Source: Paratinospora sagittata | Lineage: Eukaryota > Streptophyta > Magnoliopsida > Ranunculales > Menispermaceae | Direction: 5' to 3' | NCBI GenBank assembly: GCA_035771175.1 | Contig: CM069611.1 | Span: 18,363,366 to 18,427,365, forward strand | DNA: 64,000 nucleotides | Part shown: positions 21,715 through 33,059 of the stretch, piece by piece | How the letters are laid out: every line of letters starts with the position of its first letter | How positions within the stretch are numbered: position 1 is the first letter of the stretch | The notes under the pieces: model-generated | What the model was told of the DNA's origin: nothing | Database searches by the model: none | The model's input: the letters and a program-made list of their open reading frames with translations, nothing else | Program-made: the position numbers and the translations under genes

Positions 21715-23320
21715 CTTTTGTAGTATGGCACTACACTCCTCCGTAAGCTTCACCGTCTCATAATCCTCCAACTTCCTCTTCTTTGACATAACATCCTTCA
21801 TGAACTTCACATAGTTTGGCATTTGCTCCAATGCATCTTGAAAAGGGATGTTAATTGAATCTTTTTGAAAATTTCTAGAAACTTGGTGAATTGCTCGTCA
21901 AGCTTATTCTTTTGAAATCTTTGAGGGAATGGGAGAGTTGGTTTGAGAATGGGAGGGTTATCAGAAAACGTTATTGAACCCGGCCTATAAGGCCTCTCTT
22001 TTGGCTTCTCCCGCTCATTCAACTTTTCCTTCTTTTCACTTGTCTTTTCTTCATTCATAAGCTCGTCTTCCTCATCTTGCACAGGTTGTAGAGGTGTTAT
22101 GTGTTGACTATTCAAGTCAGCTCCATTTACTTCTCTTCTGCTCCTCAATGTGATGGCGTGGCAGTGCTCTTTTGCTTTTACCTCAGTGTTGCTAGGTAGT
22201 AACCGTTGTTGGGTACTCATCTGTAATGCTAGCTACCCCACTTGCACCTCTAAATTCTTGATAGAAGCCTTTGTCTCCGTTATGAAAGAATTCAACAACT
22301 CATCACTAGTAGACTTCTTCTCTTCTGCTTGAGTGTAGATACCCGGTGGAGGTTGTAAAGTATTCCTTGTATTGGCATATGAGAAATTCTCATGATTACG
22401 AACACTCGGGTGGTATTGATTTGGCACACCTTGATTTTTTCTATAATTGTGCCCCCGGTCGTTTATGTATTGTATTTGCTCCTCCAATGCTTCATTGCCC
22501 GAATAGCCCAAATTCAACGTCGTTGCTTTGTCAATAGATGGTTGTGCACTTTGAGTAGTAAGCATAGCAAGTTAGTTGGCATCGCTTGACATCTGTGCAG
22601 AGAGAGATGTGAATTGATAAACTTCATGTACACCGACTACCTTCTTTACCATGGATCTTGGCCCTGGAACTTCATAGGTATTGGTAGCCATATCCTCCAA
22701 CAAGCTAAATGCCTCAAGAGTAGTCTTGGACAACAATGAACCACCGGCAACCGCATCTTCTACAGTCCTTGTAGAAAACGTCATCCCATTTTAGAAAAGT
22801 TGAAGCTGTAACCAATCTTGAAACCCATTTTGAGGGCATTTCCTCAACAACTCCTCGAATCTCTCCCAAGAGTCATATAAAGATTCTGACTCTTGTTGCT
22901 TTAATTGCCCAATCTCAGCTAGTAGTTGGGCAGTATTGGCAGGGGGAAAGAATTTTTGTAAAAACTTGTTTACTATGTCCTCCCATGTTGCTATGCTATT
23001 TGGTTGCAAGGATTGCAACCATGCTCTTGCCTTGTCTCCAAGTGAGAACGGGAACAACCTCAATCTAATGGTGTCTTCAGGATCACCATTCATCTTCAAA
23101 GTGTCACACATCTCCAAGAAAGTGGTGATGTGGATAGTTGGATCATCCATAAGGGAACCTCCAAATTAGTGATGTTGGCCATCGAGATCAAAGCCGGCTT
23201 CAACTCAAAGTTGTTCGTATTTATGTGAGTGCGAACAATGCTCGAGTAGTTGTCATTGATGACTGATTTGAAATAATCCCTCAACGTCAATTGATTTGGA
23301 TTATCCACCATGGTTTCCAC
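21715..23320 (-). pseudogene. A1 Athila-type Gag
   Basis: Start codon at 23320. The N-terminal segment LTLRDYFKSVINDNYSSIVR and NNFELKPALISM match the typical Athila Gag start. After a frameshift near 23155 the core reads FLEMCDTLKMNGDPEDTIRL, RLFPFSLGDKARAWLQSL, FFPPANTAQLLAEI and ESLYDSWERFEELLRKCPQ. Further on are AFSLLEDMATNTYE and AKEHCHAITLRSRREV, both family hallmarks. No zinc knuckle is seen. Four stops or shifts break it. Confidence 0.85.
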
Positions 23321-23520
23321 ACCTACTCTTGTTTTTCTTCTTAGTCTTCCAAACGTTCTCTCAATCTCGGGATCAAACGGTACTGTCTCAAAGCTTTTCG
23401 ATCACCGCATATACGTGGAAAACATACAAGAATGAAAAAAAAAACTTCAAGAAATAACAAATAAAATTTAAATTAAAATCAAAGCCCGAAAACACAATAA
23501 TAGTTTAAACTAATATTTAT

Positions 23521-23537
23521 ACCTGGCAACGGCGCCA
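23521..23537 (-). other. A1 primer-binding site (tRNA-Asp)
   Basis: Minus strand TGGCGCCGTTGCCAGGT matches the complement of the 3' end of plant tRNA-Asp, as used by Athila/Tat elements. It lies six bases from the LTR end. Confidence 0.82.
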
Positions 23538-23543
23538 AAAACA

Positions 23544-24879
23544 TGATGCTTGCAAACCGCAAGTGTACGGTTGCCAAGTTATAATATAAACCGATGAGAA
23601 TCGGATATCGTCCTCAGGGATTGATTTACTACATTAATTATATCGTTCCTAGCCCTAATTTTATCTAAAAAACCAAATTGTGATGATCAGTGGACTAAAA
23701 TAATAATTAAACTAAAGAACTAATTAAAATAGCAATTTATTAGAATTTGCTGGAGAAAAATCAATATTAAAAACATCTAGAGATTAGATTTCACCTAATT
23801 ATCAATTATGCACTATTAGTCATGATTGTTACCAAGTCCTTATTCATGTTTATAAGTCAAAATCCTATAATTCCTAACATCCTCTGTCGAGTGCGGCGTT
23901 AGAATCTATTACCAAAACACTAGTTTCGACCTATCGATAAAAATTAATACATTAGCAATGCATTAAGCATGGAGAAATATAAATAAACCAAGAATAAATC
24001 ATTGATAATAAACAAAAGCTAATGTTATTGCATAATCTCTAATATAGGATCCATCTCCTCTATAGATTAACAAGTTAGTTCATAACTTGGGATAACAAAA
24101 CCCAAAATATGTAGAAAAACAAGAAAATAAACATCAAAACCCAAACTAGTTGCTATTGATCTTGTAAAATCCTCCTTGTCTCCAAGTTGTCTTCTTCGTG
24201 TTCCTTTGCTCCTAGTCGTCTTTCCCTCTTCCAGTGTATTCCTCCCTTTTTATGTCTTGAAAACCCTAAACAATGGTCTTTATATAACTACAAGTCCATA
24301 GGAAGTCGTCTAAGAAGTGTCCAAAATTAGAAAGTTCGCAACAAAATTAGAAAGTTTCTATTTTGAATCGCACATCCGCTTTCTTCCTCGCTGTTTTTAT
24401 TCTTATTTTCCACTCCAATTCAACCTCAAAACCATTTCATCTTGTAGTATTTAAACTAAGGAATCCATAGAAACAAACCACGTCCATATCAAAGTTCAAT
24501 TGAGAATGTCATGGCCAAAATACAAAAGTCGCGCAGTTAGGCTTTTATTCAGCGCCACTGCACTCAGAACGTTGCTTTCGGCCTTTTTTTTGTGGACTTG
24601 GCCATTTTTCACCTCTTTTCGACTTGGGTTCTTCATGTTTCTCCTTTGCACTTTCTTATACATGTTTTCATCATCCAAATCCATGACTAACACATCCAAA
24701 CACCTACAAAAGAATAACACACTAAATTATGAAATGGATCAAATCATAAACTAATAAACCAAATTAATGCATAATACCCAAATTATCCTAAAATAACAAT
24801 TGCATCAAAACTAACATAAACCCATGAACTAATGCATAAAATGCCCTAAAATATTCTCTAAAACCTATCTAAATATGCA
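23544..24879 (-). repeat. A1 5' LTR
   Basis: Plus strand starts TGATGCTTGCAAACCGCAAG and ends CTATCTAAATATGCA. Aligns with 36954-40460 through AAACCGCAAGTGT, AAACCGATGAGAATCGG, TCACCTAA, CTCGAGTG-type blocks, and CAAGCCCATAGGAAGTCGT-type sequence. The left boundary is set by the PBS. TG...CA termini are present. Confidence 0.75.
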
Positions 24880-25765
24880 ACTACCAACTACTGAATATGA
24901 TGGTAAGTCTTCTTTGGTTGTTGGAAATGGATCTAGTTTGCCTATCACTCATATAGGTAATACCAAACTTACCTCATCAGTTACGAACTATTAACGATGG
25001 CTTATACCAGTGGATGTCGTATGAGCAAACTGGACCTGATTCTGCTGCAGCTTATTCTACTACTTGTGCTTCTGATGTCATAGTTGTTGATCTATGGCAT
25101 CGCCGTCTTGAACACTCATCAAGTGATGTTGTTTCTCAAGTTCCCTCTCTCTGTAAAACTCCAATTGTCTTGAATAAATCACTTGGCTTTTGTAAAGCTT
25201 GTCAATATGGGAAGTCACATAGGTTACCTCATAAACTATCTTTAGATCGAGCATCTCACCCTCTTGAGTTAGTGCATACAGACTTATGGGAACCAGCTCC
25301 TATCTCATCTCACTTAGGCTATTCACTTCATCGATGACTTTACACGGTTCACTTGGGTGTTTCCATTAAAGCTGAAATCAGATGCTCTAAATGTATTTAC
25401 CATGTTCAAAATGCAAAAGGAAAATAAATTCTCATGTAAGATCAAATGTATTACATCAGATTGGGGTGGCGAATATCACAGTTTTACTTCCTTTTTGAAT
25501 ACTCATGGTATTGAATTTCAACATCCATGTCCATATGAACACGAACAAAATGGAAGAGCCAAAAGGAAACATAGGCATATCACTGAAATGACTTTGACAC
25601 TACTTGCACAAGCAGAACTACCTTTGAAGTTTTGGTGGGAAGCAATACAAGCCTCCGTGTACCTCATCAATTGTTTTCCTACACTTGTCTTAGATAATAT
25701 TTCCCCTTTTCAGCTATTACATGGTAAACTTCCCGATTACATGTTCTTCAAATGCTTCAGATGCT
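24880..25765 (+). pseudogene. C4: copia fragment, protease end to integrase
   Basis: Starts in the protease tail (SLVVGNGSSLPITHIGNT), then the pre-integrase region with VDLWHRRLEHSSSDVV and CKACQYGKSHRLPHKL (C-x2-C intact, one His of the pair intact), then the integrase core: DDFTRFTWVFPLKLKSDA, ITSDWGGEYHSF and NGRAKRKHRHITEM. The catalytic Glu of NGRAERK is Lys here. A frameshift near 25340 divides it. It ends at LHGKLPDYMFFKCF. The residues differ from C1 and C2, so another copia clade (Ale/Ivana-like) is likely. No LTRs are seen. Confidence 0.82.
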
Positions 25766-26499
25766 CATGAATGTATGTCATGTATGATTGAGGGTCTTAA
25801 TAAAATGGTTTCTCTTTATTTGAAAACTGAAATTTGAGAATCAGTATGGTAACATGTTTATACATCATAAAAAAAATAGACAAAAAACAAAAAAAAAATC
25901 CTACCTTGACGATACCCTCGGTCCTATGTCAGCACTTCTTAGCTTGGTGATGAAGACATTTCTACGTAATTATAAGGTTGAGGGTTTGATTCTTCTCACG
26001 GGAGTAATTATGTAATGGGTGATGGTTTAATATTCTGGACTTACTCTCAGCCAGTTAAGAGCTTTATATTGGGCCTTTAGACACTCGCTGGGTCCTTCAA
26101 CCCACTTTGTCTTGGCCTTTACATTCAACAGTTTAGTATTCCTCCTCTCATTTTCTTTTTTTTTTCTTTTCAAGAAAAAAAGACCACTATGTATCAAATT
26201 AGATATCTCACCTAGTTTTTATACGGTTTGAAAAGTCAAAACTCCAATTTTAAAATTAAAGCAAAAAGAGGCTGAAAGAAAACTAAATGGCAATAATGAT
26301 TAAATTTATTTTATTGATAGTTTTGTACATATATTTATACACTTGTAAATAATGAAATAAAATAACAGGCCTACAATAGCAACATATACATGGAAATGAA
26401 TCATTGTGATTTTATGGTTGGCAGTGTCGGAAAAATAGGTATTCAAGTGTGTATGCCTAATGCACCCTAAGTCATTCTTCCACATACGGATGCGCACGA
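25766..26499. other. No recognisable feature
   Basis: AT-rich sequence after the copia fragment. I see no domain, terminal repeat or RNA gene. It is the left flank of the hAT element that starts at 26508. Confidence 0.5.
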
Positions 26500-26507
26500 G
26501 CACCGGG

Positions 26508-28458
26508 TAGGGGTGAGCACGGGTCAGGTTAGGGTCGAGATTGGCCCCAACCCCACCCGACCCGCAAATGTTGGGTGGCATCATAAAAAACCTGATGCCA
26601 CCCCACATCACTCAAAAATGGGTGCCCACCCAACCCTATTTCATGCGGGTCAGGTAGTCAGGTTTAAAAAAGCCCAACCTGCCATAAGACCAAAAAAAAA
26701 TCATATATGTTGCAAAAAAGAATAAAAAATTTTACTTATTGCTTCTCACTCTTTATTTAGTCACTAATGCATGACTTTAAAAGAATGAGAAACATTTTCT
26801 CAAAAAAGAGAACTCTTACTCCAAAGAAAATTATAAAGTAAAAAGTATTGATTAACAAAGAAAGAGGAGGAGGACTTTTATAGAGGTAACCTCTTCCTTT
26901 CTTCTTTCTTCCTACCCAATGTAAGACTAAACAAAAAAGTGAAGATGATAAGTTGAAAAAGGTGGAGGAGGGTTAGATGATGAGTTGAAAAAGGTCGAGG
27001 AGGCCTTTTATAAGAGTAGTGTCCTCTCTTTCTTTCTTTTTTCTTTTATATCCAACTTGGGACTAAATAAGGATGTGGGAAACCCCTTTCTTATTATTAT
27101 CAAGCTATCTTCCTTTTACTATTTTGAATACTAACTACTAACTATTAACTCTCATGTCATAGTATTTTTTTTATGTAACTATGAAAAGTATAAAAATTCA
27201 TAATAATATACATAAAAGAAGTGTTAATAAATTTTAAGTTACAAAAGTTATTAATTAAAGACTACATTATATACTTTGTTATCATTATTAAATGTTTTTT
27301 TCTTTATTATCAATATTTAATAACCCTCATACATATGAGAAACTAATTAAACAACTTAATAGAATGAGGATGTAATACTATTGTTCATAGAGGATTACAT
27401 GTTGTTACATATTGATTTTTGGTAACTCATGAACCTCATTATTTCTTAATGTATAAATTCACAATATTAAAATCATCCTTTTAACATATTGTCCCAGTTG
27501 TAAACATTGTAGAGACACAAATCAAATTAAAGAGTATACATGTAATATACTCATCATTTTACTTAGTTAATATCTTAATATGCATGTTGTAAAGGTAAAG
27601 ATTTCGGTCTAGAGTTGGTTAAAAGTTGACAATTTTCATTACCCATATGATTTTTTAATTTGAAATAAATATTTTAACCATGATTATTACATTTATAGTT
27701 GACATTGTTAGAAATTAGCCTTTCTAGTCTAGCTAGGCTACCTAGATAACTCCTAAGTGGAATGGGAGAGGGGAAGGGGAACAATCTATTTATAGGGGAG
27801 AGTTCAACCCCTCCCCTCAACTTTCCTATGTGAGACTAAAAAAAAGGGGAAGAAGAGTAAACAAGGGGAAGAGAGTTCTTCTTTTTAGTCCCACATAGGA
27901 AAGTTGAGGGGAGGGGTTGAACTCTCCTTTATAAATACCCCTCCCCACAAACTCAAAACTTGTCAAGTTTCATTCAAGCTCCACCCTTGAACTGGGTTGT
28001 TGGGAGTTCTCACTAGAGAAAGCCCTTATGGAGCATGAATAATGGGATTCCTCATATGAGGGAACCCAAAAATAAAAATCTATTTATTTAGGACATAGAT
28101 AGTTATTTTATAGTTAGATGGGTTTATAAAGTTATAATTTAGGGATGTATAGATAGATGAAATTTAGACATAGTAGTTGTGTAGTTTAGTAGTTAAAATA
28201 TAGATATGATAGTTGTTAGTATTGGAATAGATGAAATTTAGACATAGTGGTTATGTAGTTAAAATATAGATATGATAGTTGTTAGTATAAATCGGGTTTA
28301 TTTTGGGTTTGAAAATTCAAACCCAACTTTTCGGGTGAGCATAAAGAAGACTCGATTGACCGAGCTTAAGCTCAAACCCCCCCCCCCCCCACCCCCCGAA
28401 CCAGATCCGATCGGGCCGGGCGGGTTTGTCGGGTCATCGAGTATAATGATCAGCCCTA
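26508..28458. mobile_element. Non-autonomous hAT element (1951 bp) with GCACCGGG duplication
   Basis: Perfect 8-bp duplications GCACCGGG lie at 26500-26507 and 28459-28466. The ends are TAGGGGTGAGCACGGGTCAG and, as complement, TAGGGCTGATCATTATACTC, sharing TAGGGSTGAKCA. Subterminal CCCGACCCG / GGGTCGGG words are typical of plant hAT elements. The inside is AT-rich without any transposase reading, so it would depend on a transposase elsewhere. A C-run (28377-28390) lies near the right end. Confidence 0.88.
27797..27930. repeat. Inverted repeat of about 50-base arms inside the hAT element
   Basis: Left arm at about 27797-27842 contains GGAGAGTTCAACCCCTCCCC and ACTTTCCTATGTGAGACTAA; the right arm at about 27883-27928 is its near-perfect complement (TTAGTCCCACATAGGAAAGT, GGGGTTGAACTCTCC). 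The spacer is about 40 bases. Transcription would give a long stem. Confidence 0.82.
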
Positions 28459-28466
28459 GCACCGGG

Positions 28467-28900
28467 TGAGGCGTCATCCTTAAGCCTTTGTCTAACTTCT
28501 TGAATGTTAAGACATGTGCAGTTGTGCAGTTAGTAATTATCTTCTCTATAGTAAAATTTGTTTTTCTAGTTTTTCATGTGGGACTAAACTAATTTATACG
28601 TTATATACATATTTTTAATATATCAACCAGACTTCTTTTGTTTCAATTTCTCATTTATATGAAAACGGGTTTCACTTATTAATTATATATTCTTAATCCC
28701 AACATATTAGAGATTAATCCTTCACTTGGTCCACCAAAAACCACATGCGGGTCCCACTCCAAATTGGGCTCAAATTTAGTGACTAATCAAATCAAGGAAA
28801 TCAAACGGACAGGATTTTTCACGCAATGGAAGGATCTGGGCGTTGATCTCAAGGGTTAGGCACTTCCGGATACGATGAATCTAATAGAGCAATTGAAGCA
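28467..28900. other. No recognisable gene
   Basis: AT-rich unique-looking sequence between the hAT element and the 65-bp repeats. No coding or structural signal is seen. Confidence 0.45.
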
Positions 28901-29145
28901 GCTAGATCATATCTGCTATGATCACGTGCGACCCAACGATCGATATCAAATTTTTGTCGTGGCCATTAGATTGCATCTCTAGTGATTGAGCAATATCCAA
29001 CGGTGCTCAATTAGGTGTGTTGCTCATAGTTGCTATATCGCATGTTTTGTGATTGAGCACGATTCAATGGTGTACAATTGGGTGCGTCAATCGCAGTCGT
29101 TAGATCGCATCTACTATAATCGAGCATGATCCGACAGTGTAGAAA
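28901..29145 (+). repeat. Four diverged copies of a 64-67 bp tandem repeat
   Basis: Units start near 28901, 28965, 29032 and 29099 with GCTAGATC, ATTAGATTGC, GCTATATCGC and GTTAGATCGC, followed by CATCTNNTRTGATYGAGC and, in later units, CAACGGTGCTCAATTAGGTG-like text. They stand just upstream of a TATA box, which suggests an enhancer block of an unknown LTR or promoter. Confidence 0.65.
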
Positions 29146-29174
29146 CGGACACCACCAACAAGTACTTAAATGCC

Positions 29175-29184
29175 TATAAAAAGG
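29175..29184 (+). promoter_or_regulatory. TATA box downstream of the 65-bp repeats
   Basis: TATAAAAAGG, thirty bases after the last repeat unit and followed by pyrimidine-rich sequence. The hAT element at 29288 inserted about 100 bases downstream. No gene follows, so this may be a relic LTR promoter. Confidence 0.35.
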
Positions 29185-29287
29185 CCTCCAGACCTCTATT
29201 TGGACATAGAAAAAGTCAAAATTTTTTCTACTTTCATTCTTACATATTTCTTCAACTTTTAGATTTAGTCCAAGAGAACATATTGAC

Positions 29288-30055
29288 CAGGGGTGAGCAG
29301 GTCACCCGCCAACCCGACCCGACAAACACAAACCAAAAACATTAGGTCGGGTCGGGTTTTATGAAGAGAAGCAGGTTGATCGGGTGACAAATCTAAAAAC
29401 TCAATAAAGTCGGGTTGGGTGTTGGGTTAATGAAAAAATTGACACGTTTAACCTAACCCAACCAGTCTTAATTAAACACTAACGCAAACTCGTCTTTTCA
29501 CTCTTATCCCTTCTCTGCACCTGTCCCCTTATCTTCTTCTTTATAAATTTTTTTACTCTCTTATCTTCTTCTCTGCAACTTTGCAACTATCTCTCTTTTT
29601 CTTTTTCTACAACTCTCTCTTCCTCTTTTTCTCTCTCTACAACTTTTTTTCTCTCTCTTCTCTTCTTCTTCTCTCTCTTTTTGCAACTTTTTCTCTCCCG
29701 TCCATCTTTTCTTTTCTCTTTTTCTCTTTCTCTCTCTCCAACTCACTTTCTCTCTCTTCTCTTCTTCTTCTCTCTCTTTCTACAACTCTCTCTGTTATCC
29801 ATCTTTTATTTTTCTCTTTCTCTCTCTCTCTCTCTCTCAAGCCCAAACCCAGCAAACAAAAACCCTCCCACTAGCGTTCAAGTTGGATGACCCGACGACT
29901 CGATCGACCCGACTCGCCAACGCGTAGGTCGGGTTTCCTCCCTTTATCCCGTGAAGTCGGGTGGCATTGGGTTGCAAATGATGCCACCTCGATAGGACCG
30001 GGTAGGGTAGAGTTTGGGCCAAACCCGACCCGAACCGGACGCATGCCCACCCCTA
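29288..30055. mobile_element. Non-autonomous hAT element (768 bp) with ATATTGAC duplication
   Basis: Perfect 8-bp duplications ATATTGAC at 29280-29287 and 30056-30063. The ends are CAGGGGTGAGCAGGTCACCC and, as complement, TAGGGGTGGGCATGCGTCCG. Subterminal CCCGACCCG words match the 26508-28458 element, so both may answer to the same transposase. The inside is mostly a pyrimidine microsatellite. No coding capacity. Confidence 0.9.
29490..29845 (+). repeat. Pyrimidine-rich (TCTCTT)n tract
   Basis: About 350 bases nearly all T and C with CTCTCTCTC runs, longest at 29817-29838. It fills the middle of the small hAT element. Open frames across it on both strands are low-complexity artefacts. Confidence 0.9.
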
Positions 30056-30063
30056 ATATTGAC

Positions 30064-30530
30064 CATTAATTAGTTCAAAGTTCTTGTGGTTTGGAGTGCT
30101 ACTATTGCAAAAAGTAATCGTTAGTGCACAAACAATTGTGTTTAATGACAATGAGTCGAACTCGTGCCTCGATCTGTTATTTTCGTCCTTAATCTTCTTC
30201 ACTAATAATCTGCATTAACAATCTTAAGACAATTTCAAGAAATGATGATGTTAGCCTGTACTCCATAAACTGCTTCTATGAAACTAGAGAAGCCAGAGCA
30301 GCTCACTGCAACAAACTTCAAAAAGTGGCAACAAAAGATTTTGTTTTATTTTACCACCCTCAGTTTGGTCATTGTGTTGAAAAAGATGGACTAATGTTGA
30401 AAGAAAACGAAACGGGCAAGCACATTGTTGTTGCAGTAGAAGCATGAAAACATTCTGAGTTTCTATACAAAATCTATATTCTAAATGGATTGGATAATAC
30501 ACTATATAATATATACAGCCTAATCATGTG
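30064..30530. other. No recognisable gene
   Basis: Mixed unique-looking sequence between the small hAT element and the 41-bp array. No domain or terminal repeat is seen. Confidence 0.45.
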
Positions 30531-31320
30531 TGTCACACACCCAAAGTGGCAAAAGTTACGATCACTTGTGCGCCACACACCAAAAGTAGCAAAGGCTACA
30601 ACCACCATGCCCTACACATCCCAAAGTAGCAAAAGGCTACGACCAATCGTCCACCACACACCCAAAAGGGCAAAAGGTTATGACCACCTTTGAGCTACAT
30701 ACCCCAAAGTAGCAAAAGGCTACTACTAATCGCGCACCACACACCCAAAGTGGCAAAAGGCTACGACCATCGTACGCTACACACCCCAAAATAGCAAAAT
30801 TCTATGGCTAACCGTGCACCACACACACAAAGTGGCAAAAGGTTACGGCCAACTGTGAGCTACACACTCCAAAGTAGCAAAGGCAATGACCACTTGTGCA
30901 TCACACAACCAAAGTGGCAAAGGCTCTGGCCACCTTACACTACAGAACCAAAAGTAGAAAAAGGCTACGGCCAATCTTGAGCCGCACACCTAAAGTAACA
31001 AACGGCTACGGCCACCATGCGCTACATACCCCAAAGTAGCAAAAGGCTACGACCAATCATGCCCAAAGTGGCAAAAGGCTATGGCCACCTCTGAGGTACA
31101 CATCCCAAAGTAGCAAAAGGCTACAGCAAATCATGCCCAAAGTGGCACCCATAGTGGCAAAAACCTCGGCCACCATGCACTACACACCCCAAAGTAGCAA
31201 AAGACTACAACCCATCGTGCACCACACACCCAAAGTGGCAAAAAGGCTACGGCCACTCGTGTCTTACACACCCTAAAGTAGCAAAAGGTTACAATCACCT
31301 GAAAATGAAAGGCTACAGTC
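30531..31320 (+). repeat. Left array of a 41-bp tandem repeat
   Basis: About 18 units with period 40-42, core CCACACACCCAAAGTGGCAA then AAGGCTACGACC. Units alternate between AAAGTGGC and AAAGTAGC forms, suggesting an 82-base higher-order dimer. The opposite orientation occurs at 33060-33528 and 40690-40908. Confidence 0.88.
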
Positions 31321-31899
31321 GATCTTCTTTTAAAGGATACGACTGGTTATAAACAAAAGACTACAACCGATCGTCCTCAAAAGGCCATGATCAATCATTA
31401 AAGCTATAGTGAGTTATTGAGGCTACACACCCAAAAACATAAATGGTTACAACACACAAGGCGTCACACCCAAGAAACACCAAAAGTACGGAGTCCGCAA
31501 CCAATGATCCATCCAAAATAAATCGATGTTGGTGTAACTTCAAGTAACAGAACACTAACAAAAATATGACGAGAAGTACATGAAACATTATCTTAAACAA
31601 CTTGAGAAAGTCATAAAGATACTAACATTACTATGGAAAACATAAAGCTAATGAAAACAAATGACTTTGAAAATGACTAAGTAGATCGACGCTCAAGTGA
31701 TGAGTGCCTCGAACTTTCACTTCTACACGTTCATTAGGTGCTTACTATTACACCCAAAAATAAACTAACTCCGAGTTGTAGAAAAAGTTGTGCTAGAACC
31801 AAGTTGCCTTAAAAAGAATACCCGAGATGGACCCAAACACAACCAAAATAACCAAGAGAATTAACTAGATCACGACCGAGAACAATGCCTCGACCAAGG
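31321..31899. other. Decaying edge of the 41-bp array and unique sequence
   Basis: Shorter remnants of the repeat (GGCTACAGTCGATC, GGATACGACTGG, AGACTACAACCGATC) up to about 31450, then unique sequence without coding signal. Confidence 0.5.
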
Positions 31900-32470
31900 C
31901 CAAGCCACAAGAGAGGTAACTCATAGCTCGGCCAAGGGTGAGGTCTATCATGCCTCGGCCATGGCCAAGGCCTAGACGAATCATTCCTTGGCTAAGCCTG
32001 AGGCCCGCCATGCCTCAGTCAAAGCCGAGTCTTAACATGCCTCGGCCATGGCCAAGGCGCGACATGCTCAACCATGACTAAGGCGCAACATGCCTCGGCC
32101 ATGGCCGAGGCGCGACATGCTCAACCATGACTAAGGCCCAACATGCCTCGGCCATGGCCAAACACAACATAGCTCAGCCAAGGCTGAGGAAGACCATGCC
32201 TCAGCCAATGCTAAGGAAGACCATGCCTCAGCTAAGGCTAAGGAAGACCATGCCTCGACCTCGCCTCGACCAGAACCGAGTAGCCCAGCCTCAGCAACAA
32301 CCAAGGCACACCATTCCTCGGCGAAGGTCGAGACATGCCTAGGCCATGGATAAAGAACAACATGGCCAAGGCACCCCATATCAGCAACAACCAAGGCTCC
32401 TTGCCTCGGCCATGATTGAGGTGCCCTAGGCCACAGTCGAGGACTCGCCTCTGATCATGGCCGAAATTCA
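31900..32470. repeat. GC-rich palindromic minisatellite (CCTCGGCCATGGCCGAGG)
   Basis: Degenerate copies of CATGCCTCGGCCATGGCCAA, some forming the full palindrome CCTCGGCCATGGCCGAGG (32094-32111), mixed with 27-base (CATGCCTCAGCCAAGGCTGA type) and 52-base units. It lies midway between the facing 41-bp arrays. Open frames on both strands follow from the repeat and are not genes. Confidence 0.82.
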
Positions 32471-32599
32471 CTCACGTGCGACATATGTCGCACGCTGACC
32501 CAAAACGTACTTAATTATGATGATAGACATCTCGAGACACATGTTGACTCATATATCCTTGACTATGAGATAACTTAAATGCAGTCTTGTAATCAATAA

Positions 32600-32770
32600 T
32601 TGTTGTAAATATAAAAGGTCCACGTAACACTATAAACGGACCATCATTCAATAAAAGGGTATGCTCTAAACTCTACTTCTCTAAACTTATTATTTTTCTC
32701 CCCCAAAGACTAACTTAAGCATCAGAGTGTCTCCAATGACACCCCTCGGTGCCATCATTGTTTTACAGGT
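32600..32770 (+). promoter_or_regulatory. Promoter/LTR-end-like segment
   Basis: TATAAAAGG (32610-32618), then AATAAAAGGG (32651), TTCTCTAAACTTATTATTTT, CATCAGAGTGTC and CACCCCTCGGTG before TTTTACAGG. This arrangement resembles the promoter to U5 part of Tat-type gypsy LTRs. No PBS follows, so it may be a relic. Confidence 0.4.
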
Positions 32771-33059
32771 TATTTGTATCCCTTAAGCGAAAGGAAGTTG
32801 ACCATTGGAGGAATACAAAATCAAGACCAAAGTGGATGCTTCAATCCTCCTATCTATGGAGGTTCTTATTATAAGTAGAGATTAAATAGAAAGTGGTCAT
32901 CTAGCCCCTTTTATGAGGATGCCCATCTCGCCGTAAGTGAAGACCATATCAAAGTCGTTTGTTTGGACTCTTTGTTTATATATCACTTTTCTTGTGAAGA
33001 ATCTTTTTAATATCTTTTGGCATAGCTTTACACCCCTGTTCCTGGTGCGATGTTTGGTT
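32771..33059. other. Unique sequence before the right array
   Basis: About 290 bases of AT-rich sequence without a recognisable PBS, domain or repeat. Confidence 0.45.

Larger units (their letters stand above)
19574..24879 (-). mobile_element. A1: Athila-like gypsy derivative with gag and protease only
   Basis: Minus-strand order: 5' LTR (23544-24879), PBS for tRNA-Asp, gag, protease, then about 1.5 kb of non-coding DNA with the 'AAGTTTGGGGGG' tract found near the 3' end of Athila/Tat elements. No RT, RNase H or integrase remains and no 3' LTR is seen; the left end meets C1. It would have needed enzymes from a full relative. A solo LTR of the same family lies at 36954-40460. Confidence 0.78.

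Noticed and set aside
24500..24754. Short open frames in the A1 LTR (both strands)
   Set aside because: Equivalent frames occur at 40013-40297 only because this is the same LTR family; they do not keep a common frame or residues.
29561..29890. Overlapping open frames on both strands in the pyrimidine tract
   Set aside because: They encode only Ser/Leu/Phe or Arg/Glu/Lys repeats, explained by the TC microsatellite.
30531..31320. CRISPR-like spaced repeats
   Set aside because: Repeats are contiguous and degenerate with no unique spacers, and the surroundings are plant nuclear DNA.
32127..32471. Open frames in the GC-rich minisatellite
   Set aside because: All residues come from the repeat unit in several frames; no domain and no codon signal.
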